Shown here: positions 19,563-29,367 of the stretch, in pieces
How the letters are laid out: every line of letters starts with the position of its first letter
Position numbering within the stretch: the stretch's first letter is position 1
The notes under the pieces: model-generated
What the model saw: the letters and a program-made list of their open reading frames with translations, nothing else
What the model was told of the DNA's origin: nothing
Database searches by the model: none
Program-made: the position numbers and the translations under genes
Assembly: GCA_024682595.1 (NCBI GenBank)
Contig: JAIKZA010000009.1
Coordinates: 1-42,739, forward strand
Length of the DNA stretch: 42,739 nt
Reading direction: 5' to 3'
Origin: Candidatus Saccharimonadota bacterium
GTDB taxonomy: Bacteria; Patescibacteriota; Saccharimonadia; Saccharimonadales; Saccharimonadaceae

Positions 19563-19976
19563 CTACTCGGCCGATTCAGCCTCCATCTGGCCTGACGGGC
19601 AGATGAGAACGGCTCTGCCTACGCAGCTGCTTACTACGCTGACGGTAGCATCTTTGGAGTACGCGGATGCGTCTCCTGTGTGCGGAATCTTTCCCAGGTC
19701 ATACTTCTTCGTCTTGCCGTTTTCTACGTCGATTACTACAATCGTGTCGTCTTTGGAGAAGACGACTTCGTAATCGTTTGTAGTATTAGGCAGAAGCTGC
19801 GGCGCAATCATTAAATCGATCGCCGCGAGAAGCACCAGACCGAAGGCCACGCACCTGAAGGTGTTGGCCTGCTTCGGTACCTCTTTCAGCCTGAAGCTGT
19901 AGGCAAATGCGGCGCAAGCCACTAAGCATAAAGCAATCGGTGCAACCCATACGAAAATTGTAGAAATAGCGCTCAT
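19563..19976 (-). CDS. small hypothetical membrane protein
   Basis: MSAISTIFVWVAPIALCLVACAAFAYSF...; two TM segments; start at 19976 preceded by GGGGGG SD. Confidence 0.5.
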   Translation of the reverse strand: MSAISTIFVWVAPIALCLVACAAFAYSFRLKEVPKQANTFRCVAFGLVLLAAIDLMIAPQLLPNTTNDYEVVFSKDDTIVVIDVENGKTKKYDLGKIPHTGDASAYSKDATVSVVSSCVGRAVLICPSGQMEAESAE

Positions 19977-20126
19977 ACATTTTCCCCCCTGAGCGTTTGC
20001 ATTGGCTGTCTTTCGCACTATGCTCAGACTAATCCAACAAACATATACTAACATCGATTTTTGCAGAGGTCAAGTATCTTTTATAAAATATTTTCACCGA
20101 GATGAACTGTGGTAAAATAAAGGCAT

Positions 20127-20543
20127 ATGGCACACTATTATACAGATGGTAGCGCAAGTCCGAATCCAGGCCCTGGTGGCTATGCTGTTATTCTTGATGG
20201 TCAACCTGTCGCTCTTGGCCGGGAAGGGGATTCCACTAATATTCGTATGGAAGCTCAAGCTCTCATTACTGCCTATAAAATTGCCAAACCAGGCGACACT
20301 ATATCAACCGATAGCGAATTTTGGGTTAATGTAGTTACAAAATGGGCGCCCAACTGGCAGAAAAACGGGTGGAAAAAGAAAACAGGCGAGATTAAAAATC
20401 TCGAGCTCGTTCAAGAACTATATGCTTTATATCTTGACAATCCCGACGTAGTCCTAGAATGGACGCGTGGTCATGTCGGGACAAAAGGAAATGAAAGCGC
20501 AGACGAATGGGCAAACAAAGCCCGCGAAGGAGCAACTCTATGA
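20127..20543 (+). CDS. rnhA: Ribonuclease HI
   Basis: YYTDGSASPNPGPGGYAVIL, NIRMEAQALITAY, STDSEFWVNVV, WTRGHVGTKGNESADEWANKAR. Confidence 0.92.
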   Translation: MAHYYTDGSASPNPGPGGYAVILDGQPVALGREGDSTNIRMEAQALITAYKIAKPGDTISTDSEFWVNVVTKWAPNWQKNGWKKKTGEIKNLELVQELYALYLDNPDVVLEWTRGHVGTKGNESADEWANKAREGATL

Positions 20544-21103
20544 AAAAATCTATCGTAAAAATGAAGCTGCAGAGCCGCGCCGACTTTATACAGACGCTTG
20601 AGGAAATAAATTTTAAGTTTTCGGAAGCGTATTGGCAGCACGATCGTGTTTTTGTTCCGAAAAACTACGCTCGTGATAAATCTATGCCACGCCTATCGCT
20701 GAGAACTATCGTAAAAGCGCCAGACAAAACTATTTATGCGCTTGTATTGCGCCGCCATTTCGAAGATAAGCACCTAGATATCGTTAATTCTACGGTAGTA
20801 AAAGATTATACGGAAGCCGCCCATATCGTTTATCAGCTAGGATATGAGCTCAAGTACGAAGTTAGCCGCCGTAGGGAAGAGCTAAATATGGGTGACACTA
20901 TTAGTATATATATTGACAAAATTGACGGGCTGCCAGGTTATTATGGTCGCATAGAATCGAACCTCAGTGACAGCGATGATCCAGAAGAAGCATTTGATGA
21001 CTTAGTTGAAACTTTCCGAGTTCTAAAGGTGAAAGGCAAGCCAATCGAGCAAAGCTACGGCGAATTACTCGAGTCATCGGAACACGATACAATTGCAGGA
21101 TAA
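20540..21103 (+). CDS. CYTH-domain protein (CyaB/ThTPase-like)
   Basis: ATGA overlap with rnhA; YEVSRRREELNMGDTISIYIDKIDGLPGYYGRIES resembles CYTH C-terminal strands. Confidence 0.65.
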   Translation: MKKSIVKMKLQSRADFIQTLEEINFKFSEAYWQHDRVFVPKNYARDKSMPRLSLRTIVKAPDKTIYALVLRRHFEDKHLDIVNSTVVKDYTEAAHIVYQLGYELKYEVSRRREELNMGDTISIYIDKIDGLPGYYGRIESNLSDSDDPEEAFDDLVETFRVLKVKGKPIEQSYGELLESSEHDTIAG

Positions 21104-21133
21104 AAAATCTCCGTCAATAAGACGGAGATTTTT
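21104..21133. terminator. bidirectional intrinsic terminator
   Basis: AAAAATCTCCGTCaataaGACGGAGATTTTT between convergent genes. Confidence 0.85.
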
Positions 21134-21148
21134 AAGGCTTAAGTATTT

Positions 21149-21553
21149 TTATTTTTCGGCCGCTTTCTTTGTAGTAGTTTTCTTTGCGGTTGCTTTTTTG
21201 GCTGGAGCCTTTTTTGCGACAGTTTTCTTGGTAGTAGTCTTAGCGGCTGGTTTTTCGGCTACTTTTGTCTCTGCTTTTGGCGCGGTAGCCTTTTTGCTGG
21301 CAGCTATCTTTACATTGTGCTCTTTTGCCCATTTTGCAAGGTTTGCCTTGCGGCGGCTAGCAGTATTTTTCTTCATCAAGCCTTTTTTAACGGCTTTGTC
21401 ATACTCTGATTGGACGATTGCCATTTTTTCGGCGGTTGGTTTATTGCGGAAATCCTTCAATGCATTACGGATAACCTTTTTGGTCGCTTGATTGTTGTTG
21501 CGACGCTTAACAGCTTGGCGCGCAGCCTTCTTCGCGGATTTGATAATCGGCAT
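21149..21553 (-). CDS. rpsT: 30S ribosomal protein S20 with long Lys/Ala-rich C-terminal extension
   Basis: MPIIKSAKKAARQAVKRRNNNQATKKVIRNALKDF... then AKTTTKKTVAKKAPAKKATAKKTTTKKAAEK. Confidence 0.9.
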   Translation of the reverse strand: MPIIKSAKKAARQAVKRRNNNQATKKVIRNALKDFRNKPTAEKMAIVQSEYDKAVKKGLMKKNTASRRKANLAKWAKEHNVKIAASKKATAPKAETKVAEKPAAKTTTKKTVAKKAPAKKATAKKTTTKKAAEK

Positions 21554-21711
21554 TTAATTCTTTTTCCTTAAAATTATTATTTCGATTAATGTATATTATA
21601 TTCTAAAATTTGCAAATTGTAAAGTGTAGATATGATTTAATACTTGCAATTAGAAAAAGTTTATGCTAAACTGAATCTGATAAAGGTCAAAAATAAACAG
21701 AAAAAATAAAA

Positions 21712-23832
21712 ATGCCAAATACTAATACTCAGCCAAAAGCGAGCGGTAGCATCATATCTCAAGTGGCGGAACGTATCCGTACGAGTGATAATGTACTAGT
21801 TGCTCTCTCCAAGGATCCGAGTGTCGACGAATTGTCCGCCGCCCTTGGACTTACGTTCATATTAGATAAAATCGGGAAGCATGCGACTGCAATCTTTTCA
21901 GGTTCCGTGCCGAATGCGATAGAGTTCCTTGAGCCAGAAAAAACTTTTGAGACAAATACTAATAGCTTACAAGATTTTATTATCGCCCTAGATAAAGAGA
22001 AGGCTGACCATTTACGGTATAAAATCGATGGCGATTACGTAAAGGTATTTATTACTCCTTATAAGACCACGATTGACGAAAAAGACATGGAGTTTAGCCA
22101 TGGCGACTATAATGTTGACCTTGTTATAGCCTTAAATGTGGCAAGTTCTGACGATTTAGATTCGGCTTTGACTGAGTATGGCCGAATTATGCACGATGCC
22201 AGTTCTATTAATATCTCTGCAAATGTGCCCGGAAAATTTGGCGATATAGAATGGGGCGATCCAGCCGCATCGTCCGTATCTGAAATGATATTTAGTCTTT
22301 CGCAAGAAATAAAAGAAAAAGACAAAGATATCATAGATAAATCCACTGCCACTGCATTATTGGCTGGTATTGTTGCTGCTACAAATCGTTTCTCAAACGA
22401 GCGCACGTCGCCAGATACAATGACTGCTGCCAGCAAACTAATGATGGCCGGTGCCGACCAGCAGCTGATTTCGTCAAGTATTCCCGTTGATATTCTAACT
22501 ACGGATGTCGTGGACGCGTCGGAGGATGCGAAGGAAGAGGCGGATTCATCTGATCAAACGAGCGAGGACGCTACGAAAGAAGAGCCGGCCGAGCTTGCCG
22601 ATCCAACTAACTTCAGCATAAAACACGAAGAACCAGTAGATAAGCCGGCAGAAATCGAGCAGCCTGTGCCGAAAGTTAAAGCTATACCAAAAAATGAAGC
22701 CGCGCCAAAGGTTAAAGCTGAATTACGAACTAAGGCGGAATCAAAAGAAGAGACTGAAAAAGAAGAGGTTGAAAAAGAACAGGGTTCTATTGAGGAACCG
22801 GCTCCTGTAGCAGAAGAAGTAGCTGAAGAGCCAGTGAGGGCCGACTCTGAACCAGAACCAGAAGATAGTAAATCCGTCGACATAGAACCGGCGCCAATAG
22901 ATTCTCAGATTCCCGATTTAGAGCCCGTGACCTCGCCGACTAAACCGTCGCCAGAGCCAATTCCAGAACCAGTAGAAATGCCAATTCCAGCCCCAGCCCC
23001 ACAGCCAGAACCCGAACCGGAGCCAGCCGAACAATCCGTAGAACCTCCAATTACTCCAATAGCGCCAGCAGAGCCAGAGCCACAAATTACGCTCGCCGCA
23101 GACGCGCCAATAGCAACCCCAGAAGAGCAAGCTAAGGCTACCGCCGAGCTCGAACAGCTAGTCTCGGAACCAAAGATGTCTGGAGCTGTTGATGAATCTG
23201 TGATGGCAGAGCTTCAATCTACTCATGCTAAGAAAAATATAACACCGCCAGGTGAAGCACTTGGACCACCGGAGACACCTAAAGACTACGCCTCGTTGAT
23301 GGAGACGGAACTGTCGAAGGAGTCATTGCCACCTACGCCAATTTCTGCCACTCTCGATGAGGGTGAACCATTAGTTGCCCCAGTGCCAAATGGCGTACTA
23401 TCGTCAGACGAGCCTGCCAAACAAGATGGACCTGCAAACGACGAAGAATCGGCGGTTAAAGAGCCACCAGTTTCGGAGGAAACGGTGAATAATGAATATG
23501 TTGATCCTCTTCCGATGCCAAATGCGGATTCTATATTACCGCCACCGCCAGCCCCATTTGATCTAAACGCCGCTCCGCTAGATGCTGCTGATGCGCCGAT
23601 GTCAAGCGCGCAAGAATATGCCAATCAAATTCAAAATGAATTAGGTGGCGGTACTGCTGACGAATCGGTGAATCTAGCTACCCCGATTACTTCTATGCCG
23701 GCCGTAGACGAGCAGGCTGCCGGTAATCCTAGTAGTGCTACACAAAACAATGTTGTCCCCCACAGTATTGGCGTAATGCCAGACCAAGTCTATCCTGCCG
23801 ACCCAAGCGCCTTTAGAATTCCAGGCATGTAG
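21712..23832 (+). CDS. DHH-phosphoesterase-fold-like protein with degenerate catalytic motifs and a long Pro/Glu-rich disordered C-terminus
   Basis: NVLVALSKDPSVDELSAALGLTFIL, INISANVPGKFGDIEWGDPAASSVSEMIFSL align by eye with DHH-family motifs; residues beyond ~270 are P/E/A rich. Confidence 0.6.
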   Translation: MPNTNTQPKASGSIISQVAERIRTSDNVLVALSKDPSVDELSAALGLTFILDKIGKHATAIFSGSVPNAIEFLEPEKTFETNTNSLQDFIIALDKEKADHLRYKIDGDYVKVFITPYKTTIDEKDMEFSHGDYNVDLVIALNVASSDDLDSALTEYGRIMHDASSINISANVPGKFGDIEWGDPAASSVSEMIFSLSQEIKEKDKDIIDKSTATALLAGIVAATNRFSNERTSPDTMTAASKLMMAGADQQLISSSIPVDILTTDVVDASEDAKEEADSSDQTSEDATKEEPAELADPTNFSIKHEEPVDKPAEIEQPVPKVKAIPKNEAAPKVKAELRTKAESKEETEKEEVEKEQGSIEEPAPVAEEVAEEPVRADSEPEPEDSKSVDIEPAPIDSQIPDLEPVTSPTKPSPEPIPEPVEMPIPAPAPQPEPEPEPAEQSVEPPITPIAPAEPEPQITLAADAPIATPEEQAKATAELEQLVSEPKMSGAVDESVMAELQSTHAKKNITPPGEALGPPETPKDYASLMETELSKESLPPTPISATLDEGEPLVAPVPNGVLSSDEPAKQDGPANDEESAVKEPPVSEETVNNEYVDPLPMPNADSILPPPPAPFDLNAAPLDAADAPMSSAQEYANQIQNELGGGTADESVNLATPITSMPAVDEQAAGNPSSATQNNVVPHSIGVMPDQVYPADPSAFRIPGM

Positions 23833-23848
23833 CAAGATTGCTACTTCA

Positions 23849-23878
23849 AAAAGAGACTACGCGTGTAGTCTCTTTTTT
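23849..23878 (+). terminator. intrinsic terminator
   Basis: GAGACTACgcgtGTAGTCTCTTTTTT. Confidence 0.85.
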
Positions 23879-23895
23879 AGTATAAATACATTTCC

Positions 23896-23971
23896 TGGTC
23901 GGGGCGACCTGACTCGAACAGGCGACCTCGCAGTCCCGAACCGCGCGCGCTACCAACTGCGCCACGCCCCG
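23896..23971 (-). tRNA. tRNA-Pro (anticodon CGG)
   Basis: CGGGGCGTGGCGCAGTTGGTAGCGCGCGCGGTTCGGGACTGCGAGGTCGCCTGTTCGAGTCAGGTCGCCCCGACCA. Confidence 0.95.
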
Positions 23972-23974
23972 ACT

Positions 23975-25543
23975 CTAGTCGTTATTATAAACCTCATCTC
24001 TGGTAATTTTCAAGATTTGGTATTCGTCGCTATAATTATTAAACTTCATCGATGAAACCTCCGCCACTCGCCAACCATCACGCGGAAAGACCAAGTATGG
24101 CTCCTCGGAGCCCTCTTCGGGAGCAGTACCTACATACCAAAAAGATTCATGTTCCTCTAGCCATTTATCTAAATTGTCAATTCGCCCAAAATAACTTTGC
24201 TTCAGCGGCTCCATTGAGCCGTAGCGATAATCCGTCTGCTCATTAATGAAAAGAATTGGGTTTTCTTCAGAAGTATAGGCAGACAAATCATAGTATAACC
24301 AAGCAGAGTTTACTATTGTAGGTAATCCTTCGCCGTTATCTAGGTCGATTATTGCATTGTAAAGGTCTTTGCTGGCGGACTTTGTATCCGTATATATATT
24401 ATAGTTTCCTTTTTCATACACGGTTGCAATTCCCACGATTGAACTAGAGACTAAAATTGCCATAAATGAAAAACCGACTAATGTTGGATTTTGCAATAAA
24501 TGCAACTTCTTTCGCTTTTTCATCGATAGCTCATTTATCAACATGACCAATCCAACTCCGGCAATCAGCGGAATCGCTAGCATTGCGTACATTATGTATC
24601 GCGGAATGAAAACCGGGTTGAGCGGAGGTAGAGATAGTAGCACTAGCAATACCAATGGCACGAGCGCTAAAGATAACAGCATATTAAACGTTTTACGATA
24701 GCGTACTGCTAAAAATAGAACAACAATCACAGTGGCTGTAGCGAGTACGAGTAGCCAGTTTTGAATTTCTTCGGCCTTCATGTAGAACAGACCTTCCGCA
24801 AAATAATTTGCCATCACTGACACACTCACGGGCCCAATCCAAAATCCGTTCGATTCGACGTTTCCAACCTGCGCAACTAGGCTAGGTGCCCACGGTAAAA
24901 ATAGCACGACCGCTAATAAGTATGGCGCCCATATTTTATGCCTAAAGAAGCCTTTTACTCCATATGTAATGAGTAAATAGACTAGATGTGCGCACCAAGC
25001 AAAAGCCGCAAAATAGTGCGTCCACATACCTGCCGCAACCAAAACCGCATAAATAATCCACCAAATCTTCTTGCCGTTATCGATGGCAAGTTGTAAGAAG
25101 TATGTTGCAGCGAACACTATTGCTAGAACCATAGTATACATCCGCATTTCTTGTCCATATCGGACGAAGACTGGTGAAATGCTCAATAAGAAGCTAGCAA
25201 CCATCGCCGCTTTGAGGCCATATTTATATTTTAGCCACAAGAAAGCGAATAGAATTGCTACTGCGCCAAAGACTGTCGACATCATGCGCATAGCAAAATC
25301 AACATGACCAAACATATGCGCCCAAATCTTTAGCAGAAAATAATATAGTGGCGGATGGACATCTGCTGCCGTAAGATTCCAAATCTTCCTAAAATCAAAA
25401 CGTGTTAAATATGAGCTGAATGATTCATCGAACCAAATAGACTGGCGCAGGTTAAATATACATAATGCCATATACAATACGCCTAAAAAGGCCGGCGTCA
25501 AAATCAGAAAGACGCGTTTGCGTTTTATAAGGAATTCTTTCAT
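23975..25543 (-). CDS. GT39-like membrane glycosyltransferase (dolichyl-phosphate-mannose-mannosyltransferase-like)
   Basis: QSIWFDESFSSYLTRFDFRKIWNLTAADVHPPLYYFLLKIWAHMFG; many TM helices. Confidence 0.85.
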   Translation of the reverse strand: MKEFLIKRKRVFLILTPAFLGVLYMALCIFNLRQSIWFDESFSSYLTRFDFRKIWNLTAADVHPPLYYFLLKIWAHMFGHVDFAMRMMSTVFGAVAILFAFLWLKYKYGLKAAMVASFLLSISPVFVRYGQEMRMYTMVLAIVFAATYFLQLAIDNGKKIWWIIYAVLVAAGMWTHYFAAFAWCAHLVYLLITYGVKGFFRHKIWAPYLLAVVLFLPWAPSLVAQVGNVESNGFWIGPVSVSVMANYFAEGLFYMKAEEIQNWLLVLATATVIVVLFLAVRYRKTFNMLLSLALVPLVLLVLLSLPPLNPVFIPRYIMYAMLAIPLIAGVGLVMLINELSMKKRKKLHLLQNPTLVGFSFMAILVSSSIVGIATVYEKGNYNIYTDTKSASKDLYNAIIDLDNGEGLPTIVNSAWLYYDLSAYTSEENPILFINEQTDYRYGSMEPLKQSYFGRIDNLDKWLEEHESFWYVGTAPEEGSEEPYLVFPRDGWRVAEVSSMKFNNYSDEYQILKITRDEVYNND

Positions 25544-25583
25544 GTTTCAATTTTACCACAATTATGATATAATTGCTCTTGAC

Positions 25584-25659
25584 CGGGGTTTGGCGCAGTT
25601 GGTAGCGCGCGCGCTTTGGGAGCGCGAGGTCAGCAGTTCGAGCCTGCTAACCCCGACCA
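25584..25659 (+). tRNA. tRNA-Pro (anticodon TGG)
   Basis: CGGGGTTTGGCGCAGTTGGTAGCGCGCGCGCTTTGGGAGCGCGAGGTCAGCAGTTCGAGCCTGCTAACCCCGACCA; TGATATAAT promoter upstream. Confidence 0.96.
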
Positions 25660-25667
25660 CAAGTAAG

Positions 25668-25687
25668 AAGCCGCAAGGCTTTTTTTG
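25668..25687 (+). terminator. intrinsic terminator after tRNA-Pro
   Basis: AAGCCgcaaGGCTTTTTTT. Confidence 0.75.
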
Positions 25688-25788
25688 ATTCGTGTTTTAT
25701 TTCCCAAGTATGTTGAAAGGGCGTGTTCTTTGCTATAATTAATAGATGATAAGTGCGAGTGTGGTCGCACGTTAATTTAGGAGTTTTA

Positions 25789-27687
25789 ATGTCGGAATAC
25801 AAAAAGAGCGTACAAGGAAAACGCCCTCAGAAAAAACCAAACAAATTTCTCAATACTATTCGCCTATTCATGTTTTGGATGATCATAATCGTCATCGGTA
25901 TGGCCGTAGTTAATAGTTTAAATCCGAACGCGGCTCTCAAAACCGAAGAGCGCACTCTGACGGAAATTCTCAGTTACGCCAAAGATGGTAAACTTGAAAA
26001 GATTGAAGTGAAGGGGAATGAGCTTAATGTCACGACTAAAGACGGCTCTGACCTACCTAAGAATCTCACGTCTCGTAAAGACGGCTCCGGCACTCTCCAA
26101 GAGCAAGGTTTTGCAGAGGTCATAGAAGAGGGCAAAGTTGCGGTCGACATTAAAGAAAACGTCGACGCTCTTGGCATAATACTCGATATTGCACTTATTG
26201 TGCTACCAATAATTATTATCGTTGGTTTTCTCATCTACATGATGCGCCAAGCGCAAAACATGAATAATCAATCTATGGGCTTCGGTAAAGCCAAAGCGCG
26301 CCTGTATGGCAATGAAAAAAAGAAAGTGACTTTCGATGACGTAGCGGGCAATGAGGCGGCTAAGCAGGATTTATCTGAAATTGTCGATTTTCTTAAAAAT
26401 CCTAAAAAGTATGAGCGCCTTGGTGCAAAAATTCCGCGCGGCGTACTTCTTGCCGGTGAGCCTGGTACGGGCAAAACCCTCATGGCGCGCGCTGTTGCGG
26501 GTGAAGCGGGCGTACCCTTCTTCTCGATTTCTGGCTCTGAATTTGCGGAAATGTTTGTCGGCGTTGGCGCTTCTCGCGTACGAGACTTATTTGGCAAAGC
26601 TAAAAAGAATTCCCCTAGTATCATTTTCATCGATGAGATTGACGCGGTAGCCCACAAGCGCGATGCTCGCGGTGGTGCAGGGCGCGAAGATGAGCAGACA
26701 CTCAATCAAATCCTAGTCGAAATGGATGGTTTCGATAATGACACGGGCGTAATTGTAATCGCCGCCACTAACCGAGTCGATATGCTAGACAAAGCACTCC
26801 TACGTCCAGGTCGCTTTGACCGGCACGTGAATGTTACTTTACCAGAGCGTAAAGACCGCGTTGAGATTCTTAAAGTCCATTTCAAAAATAAGCCAGTTGC
26901 GGAAGACGTGAATATTGACGCTCTAGCCGCTAAGACGGCTGGGAGTTCTGGCGCAGACTTAGCAAACATTGCTAATGAGGCCGCAATCACGGCTGCCCGC
27001 TTAAATCATAAGGAAATCACCAATGCCGACATAACCGAAGCCTTTGAGCGTGTAGCTATCGGACCGGAGCGAAAGTCGAAAGTCATGAATGACCAAGAGC
27101 GTCGCATCACGGCCTATCATGAGGCTGGTCATGCTATTGTTGGCCACGTATTGCCAGATTCTGATCCTGTCCATAAGGTTACGATTATTCCGCGCGGACG
27201 TACTGGTGGCGTAACCTGGTTCCTTCCTCCTGAAGACCGTAGTTACAAGAACATTTACGAGCTCAAGGACGTGCTTGCGCGCGCTATGGGCGGGCGTGTA
27301 GCGGAACGCATGATTCTCGGCAAAGACGGCATCACTACTGGCGCGAGTTCAGACTTGCAACATGTCGCCGAGCTGTCTCGCGAGATGGTCTCGCAAGAGG
27401 GCATGGGCTCTAGATTGCGTGACCAAGTATTTAATACTGAGGAAGTCAACTTCTTTGGCGATCATGCAAAGAACTACTCTGAAAAAACGTCTGAAATAAT
27501 TGATGCTGAAATAGAGGCTCTTAATAAAGAAGCTGGTCAACGTGCAGAGGCTGTCTTGAAAGCGAATAAGAAGTATCTCGATGAACTTGCAACTGCACTT
27601 CTTGAAAAAGAAACACTTGAAGAGGGGGAAGTTTCCGAAATTCTGAAAGGTACAACGATGCCAGAAAGTGCAAAATTGCACGATTGA
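25789..27687 (+). CDS. ftsH: ATP-dependent zinc metalloprotease FtsH
   Basis: [31 protein letters not shown] region, [10 protein letters not shown] zinc site; ATG 25789 with GGAG SD preferred over GTG 25753. Confidence 0.97.
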   Translation: MSEYKKSVQGKRPQKKPNKFLNTIRLFMFWMIIIVIGMAVVNSLNPNAALKTEERTLTEILSYAKDGKLEKIEVKGNELNVTTKDGSDLPKNLTSRKDGSGTLQEQGFAEVIEEGKVAVDIKENVDALGIILDIALIVLPIIIIVGFLIYMMRQAQNMNNQSMGFGKAKARLYGNEKKKVTFDDVAGNEAAKQDLSEIVDFLKNPKKYERLGAKIPRGVLLAGEPGTGKTLMARAVAGEAGVPFFSISGSEFAEMFVGVGASRVRDLFGKAKKNSPSIIFIDEIDAVAHKRDARGGAGREDEQTLNQILVEMDGFDNDTGVIVIAATNRVDMLDKALLRPGRFDRHVNVTLPERKDRVEILKVHFKNKPVAEDVNIDALAAKTAGSSGADLANIANEAAITAARLNHKEITNADITEAFERVAIGPERKSKVMNDQERRITAYHEAGHAIVGHVLPDSDPVHKVTIIPRGRTGGVTWFLPPEDRSYKNIYELKDVLARAMGGRVAERMILGKDGITTGASSDLQHVAELSREMVSQEGMGSRLRDQVFNTEEVNFFGDHAKNYSEKTSEIIDAEIEALNKEAGQRAEAVLKANKKYLDELATALLEKETLEEGEVSEILKGTTMPESAKLHD

Positions 27688-27694
27688 AAAAAGT

Positions 27695-29335
27695 ATGAAA
27701 GAGCGCAGAAACCATTTTCGATCGGTCGTGTCTTTAGTAAATACTAAGCTATCGGTAAAAACCGCCGCTATTGTTATAGCCAGCTCTACGCTTATCTCGG
27801 CATTGCTCGGCATATTTCGTGATCGCTGGCTAAATTCTATGTATTACGACACTTATCCAGCAGGCCTCGATGCCTACACTGCGGCCTTTACGGTTCCTGA
27901 TTTTCTATTCTTCATTATTACGTCCGGCGCGCTTGCAGTGACTTTTATCCCTGTCTTCAATCAGCGCTTGGTAGCGGGGAATAAAAAATCCGCCTGGGAG
28001 CTTAGTGGTAGCATTTTAAATTTTTTGGCGATTCTTTGTTTAGTAGCATCGATCTTTATTATGATCTTTGCGGATCCATTAGTACGTTACGTAGTCGCGC
28101 CAGGCCTAAATGAGTCTGCAATGGCGTTGGCTATTAATATGATGCGAGTTATTGCGATTAATCCGTTTCTCTTCGCGATTGCTACGGTGTTATCGAGTAT
28201 GCAGCAGGCCGTTGGGCGTTTTGTATTCTATGCTATTGCGCCAGCACTTTATAATGTCGGAATTATAATCGGCATTCTGGTATTCACGAATGGAATTAAT
28301 ATTTTTGGCATTCAACTATTCGAAGGCGGTATTATGGGGGTAGCTCTCGGCGTAGTACTGGGCGCTATCTTGCAGTTAGTCACAAGCGTCATTGGTTTAG
28401 TTGGTCTTGGATTTGAATATGAATTCAAAATTCATTGGAAAAACCAAGGTTTTCGTTCTATTCTTAAAGTTTTGCCACTTCGTTCGGTTGACCAGGGAAT
28501 AGACTACGTCACTAGTATTATGAATACTAATCTCGCATCGCGCATGGGCGAGCAGTCTATTCGTGCATTTCAGCAAGCCTCGTCATTGCACTCTATGCCG
28601 ATTAACTTAATTGGCGTCGCAATTTCTACGGCGTTCTTCCCGAAACTTAGCGAAGAGGCTGGCCTAAAACAAGAAGAACAATATCGAGACACGCTCCGTT
28701 CTGCGTACCGAACGATCATTTGGATATCGTTGCCAGTAGCTATCGTGGCTTTCTTTATACGCGGCTATGTTGTGAACTTCATAAAGAATGGTGGTGATCC
28801 AAAAATCGCTAGCGTTCTTGCAGCTTTTGTCATCTCAATCTTTTGTCAATCGTTATACCATATCGTAGCGCGCGGTTATTATGCTCGCCAAAATACGCGT
28901 ACGCCGTTGGTAATCTCGATCTTAGCTTTTGTCGTGCAGGTTATTTTTGCGGTTAGTTTAAGCGTGCTGAATTTTGGCCCAGAAGGTCTTGCATATGCAG
29001 CTTCTGTTAGTGCGATATTTGAAGTTGGCGTACTAGCAATTTGCCAAAATCGCGATATGGAACGCAAGTTATTTGATGTAGATTTTTGGGTTGTAGTTGG
29101 TAAGATCATATTAGCCTCCACCCTTACTGGCCTAATCGCTTACCTTATGACTAAATTATTGCCACTTCGCGCCGTAGATAATTCCTTCCTTGCAACCTTC
29201 CCGAAGTTCCTTGCCATTACTGCTGTTACTGGAATTTTCTATTTAGTAATTTGTTCAGTCTTGCGTATTGAAGAAGTAAAGCCAGTTATACAAAAAATCA
29301 ACGACACACTCTTCAAAAATATTAAGCGCCAATAA
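27695..29335 (+). CDS. murJ: Lipid II flippase MurJ/MviN family
   Basis: Polytopic membrane protein; RDRWLNSMYYDTYPAGLDAYTAAFTVPDFLFFIITSGALAVTFIPVFNQ; start trimmed to 27695. Confidence 0.9.
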   Translation: MKERRNHFRSVVSLVNTKLSVKTAAIVIASSTLISALLGIFRDRWLNSMYYDTYPAGLDAYTAAFTVPDFLFFIITSGALAVTFIPVFNQRLVAGNKKSAWELSGSILNFLAILCLVASIFIMIFADPLVRYVVAPGLNESAMALAINMMRVIAINPFLFAIATVLSSMQQAVGRFVFYAIAPALYNVGIIIGILVFTNGINIFGIQLFEGGIMGVALGVVLGAILQLVTSVIGLVGLGFEYEFKIHWKNQGFRSILKVLPLRSVDQGIDYVTSIMNTNLASRMGEQSIRAFQQASSLHSMPINLIGVAISTAFFPKLSEEAGLKQEEQYRDTLRSAYRTIIWISLPVAIVAFFIRGYVVNFIKNGGDPKIASVLAAFVISIFCQSLYHIVARGYYARQNTRTPLVISILAFVVQVIFAVSLSVLNFGPEGLAYAASVSAIFEVGVLAICQNRDMERKLFDVDFWVVVGKIILASTLTGLIAYLMTKLLPLRAVDNSFLATFPKFLAITAVTGIFYLVICSVLRIEEVKPVIQKINDTLFKNIKRQ

Positions 29336-29337
29336 AA

Positions 29338-29366
29338 ATACCCCACGAGTGTGGGGTATTTTTTTA
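29338..29366. terminator. bidirectional intrinsic terminator
   Basis: AAAATACCCCACgagtGTGGGGTATTTTTTT between convergent genes. Confidence 0.88.
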
Positions 29367-29367
29367 A

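Noticed and set aside
19390-19773. 127-aa plus-strand ORF
   Set aside because: Begins inside tRNA-Leu and runs antisense to the better supported 19563-19976 minus-strand ORF.
21093-21491. 132-aa hydrophobic plus-strand ORF
   Set aside because: Antisense of the Lys/Ala-rich rpsT tail, which automatically yields Phe/Leu/Ala-rich translation.
22918-23130. Trp-rich minus-strand ORF (FWLWGWGWNWHFYW)
   Set aside because: Mirror image of the Pro/Glu-rich coding repeats on the plus strand, not a real protein.
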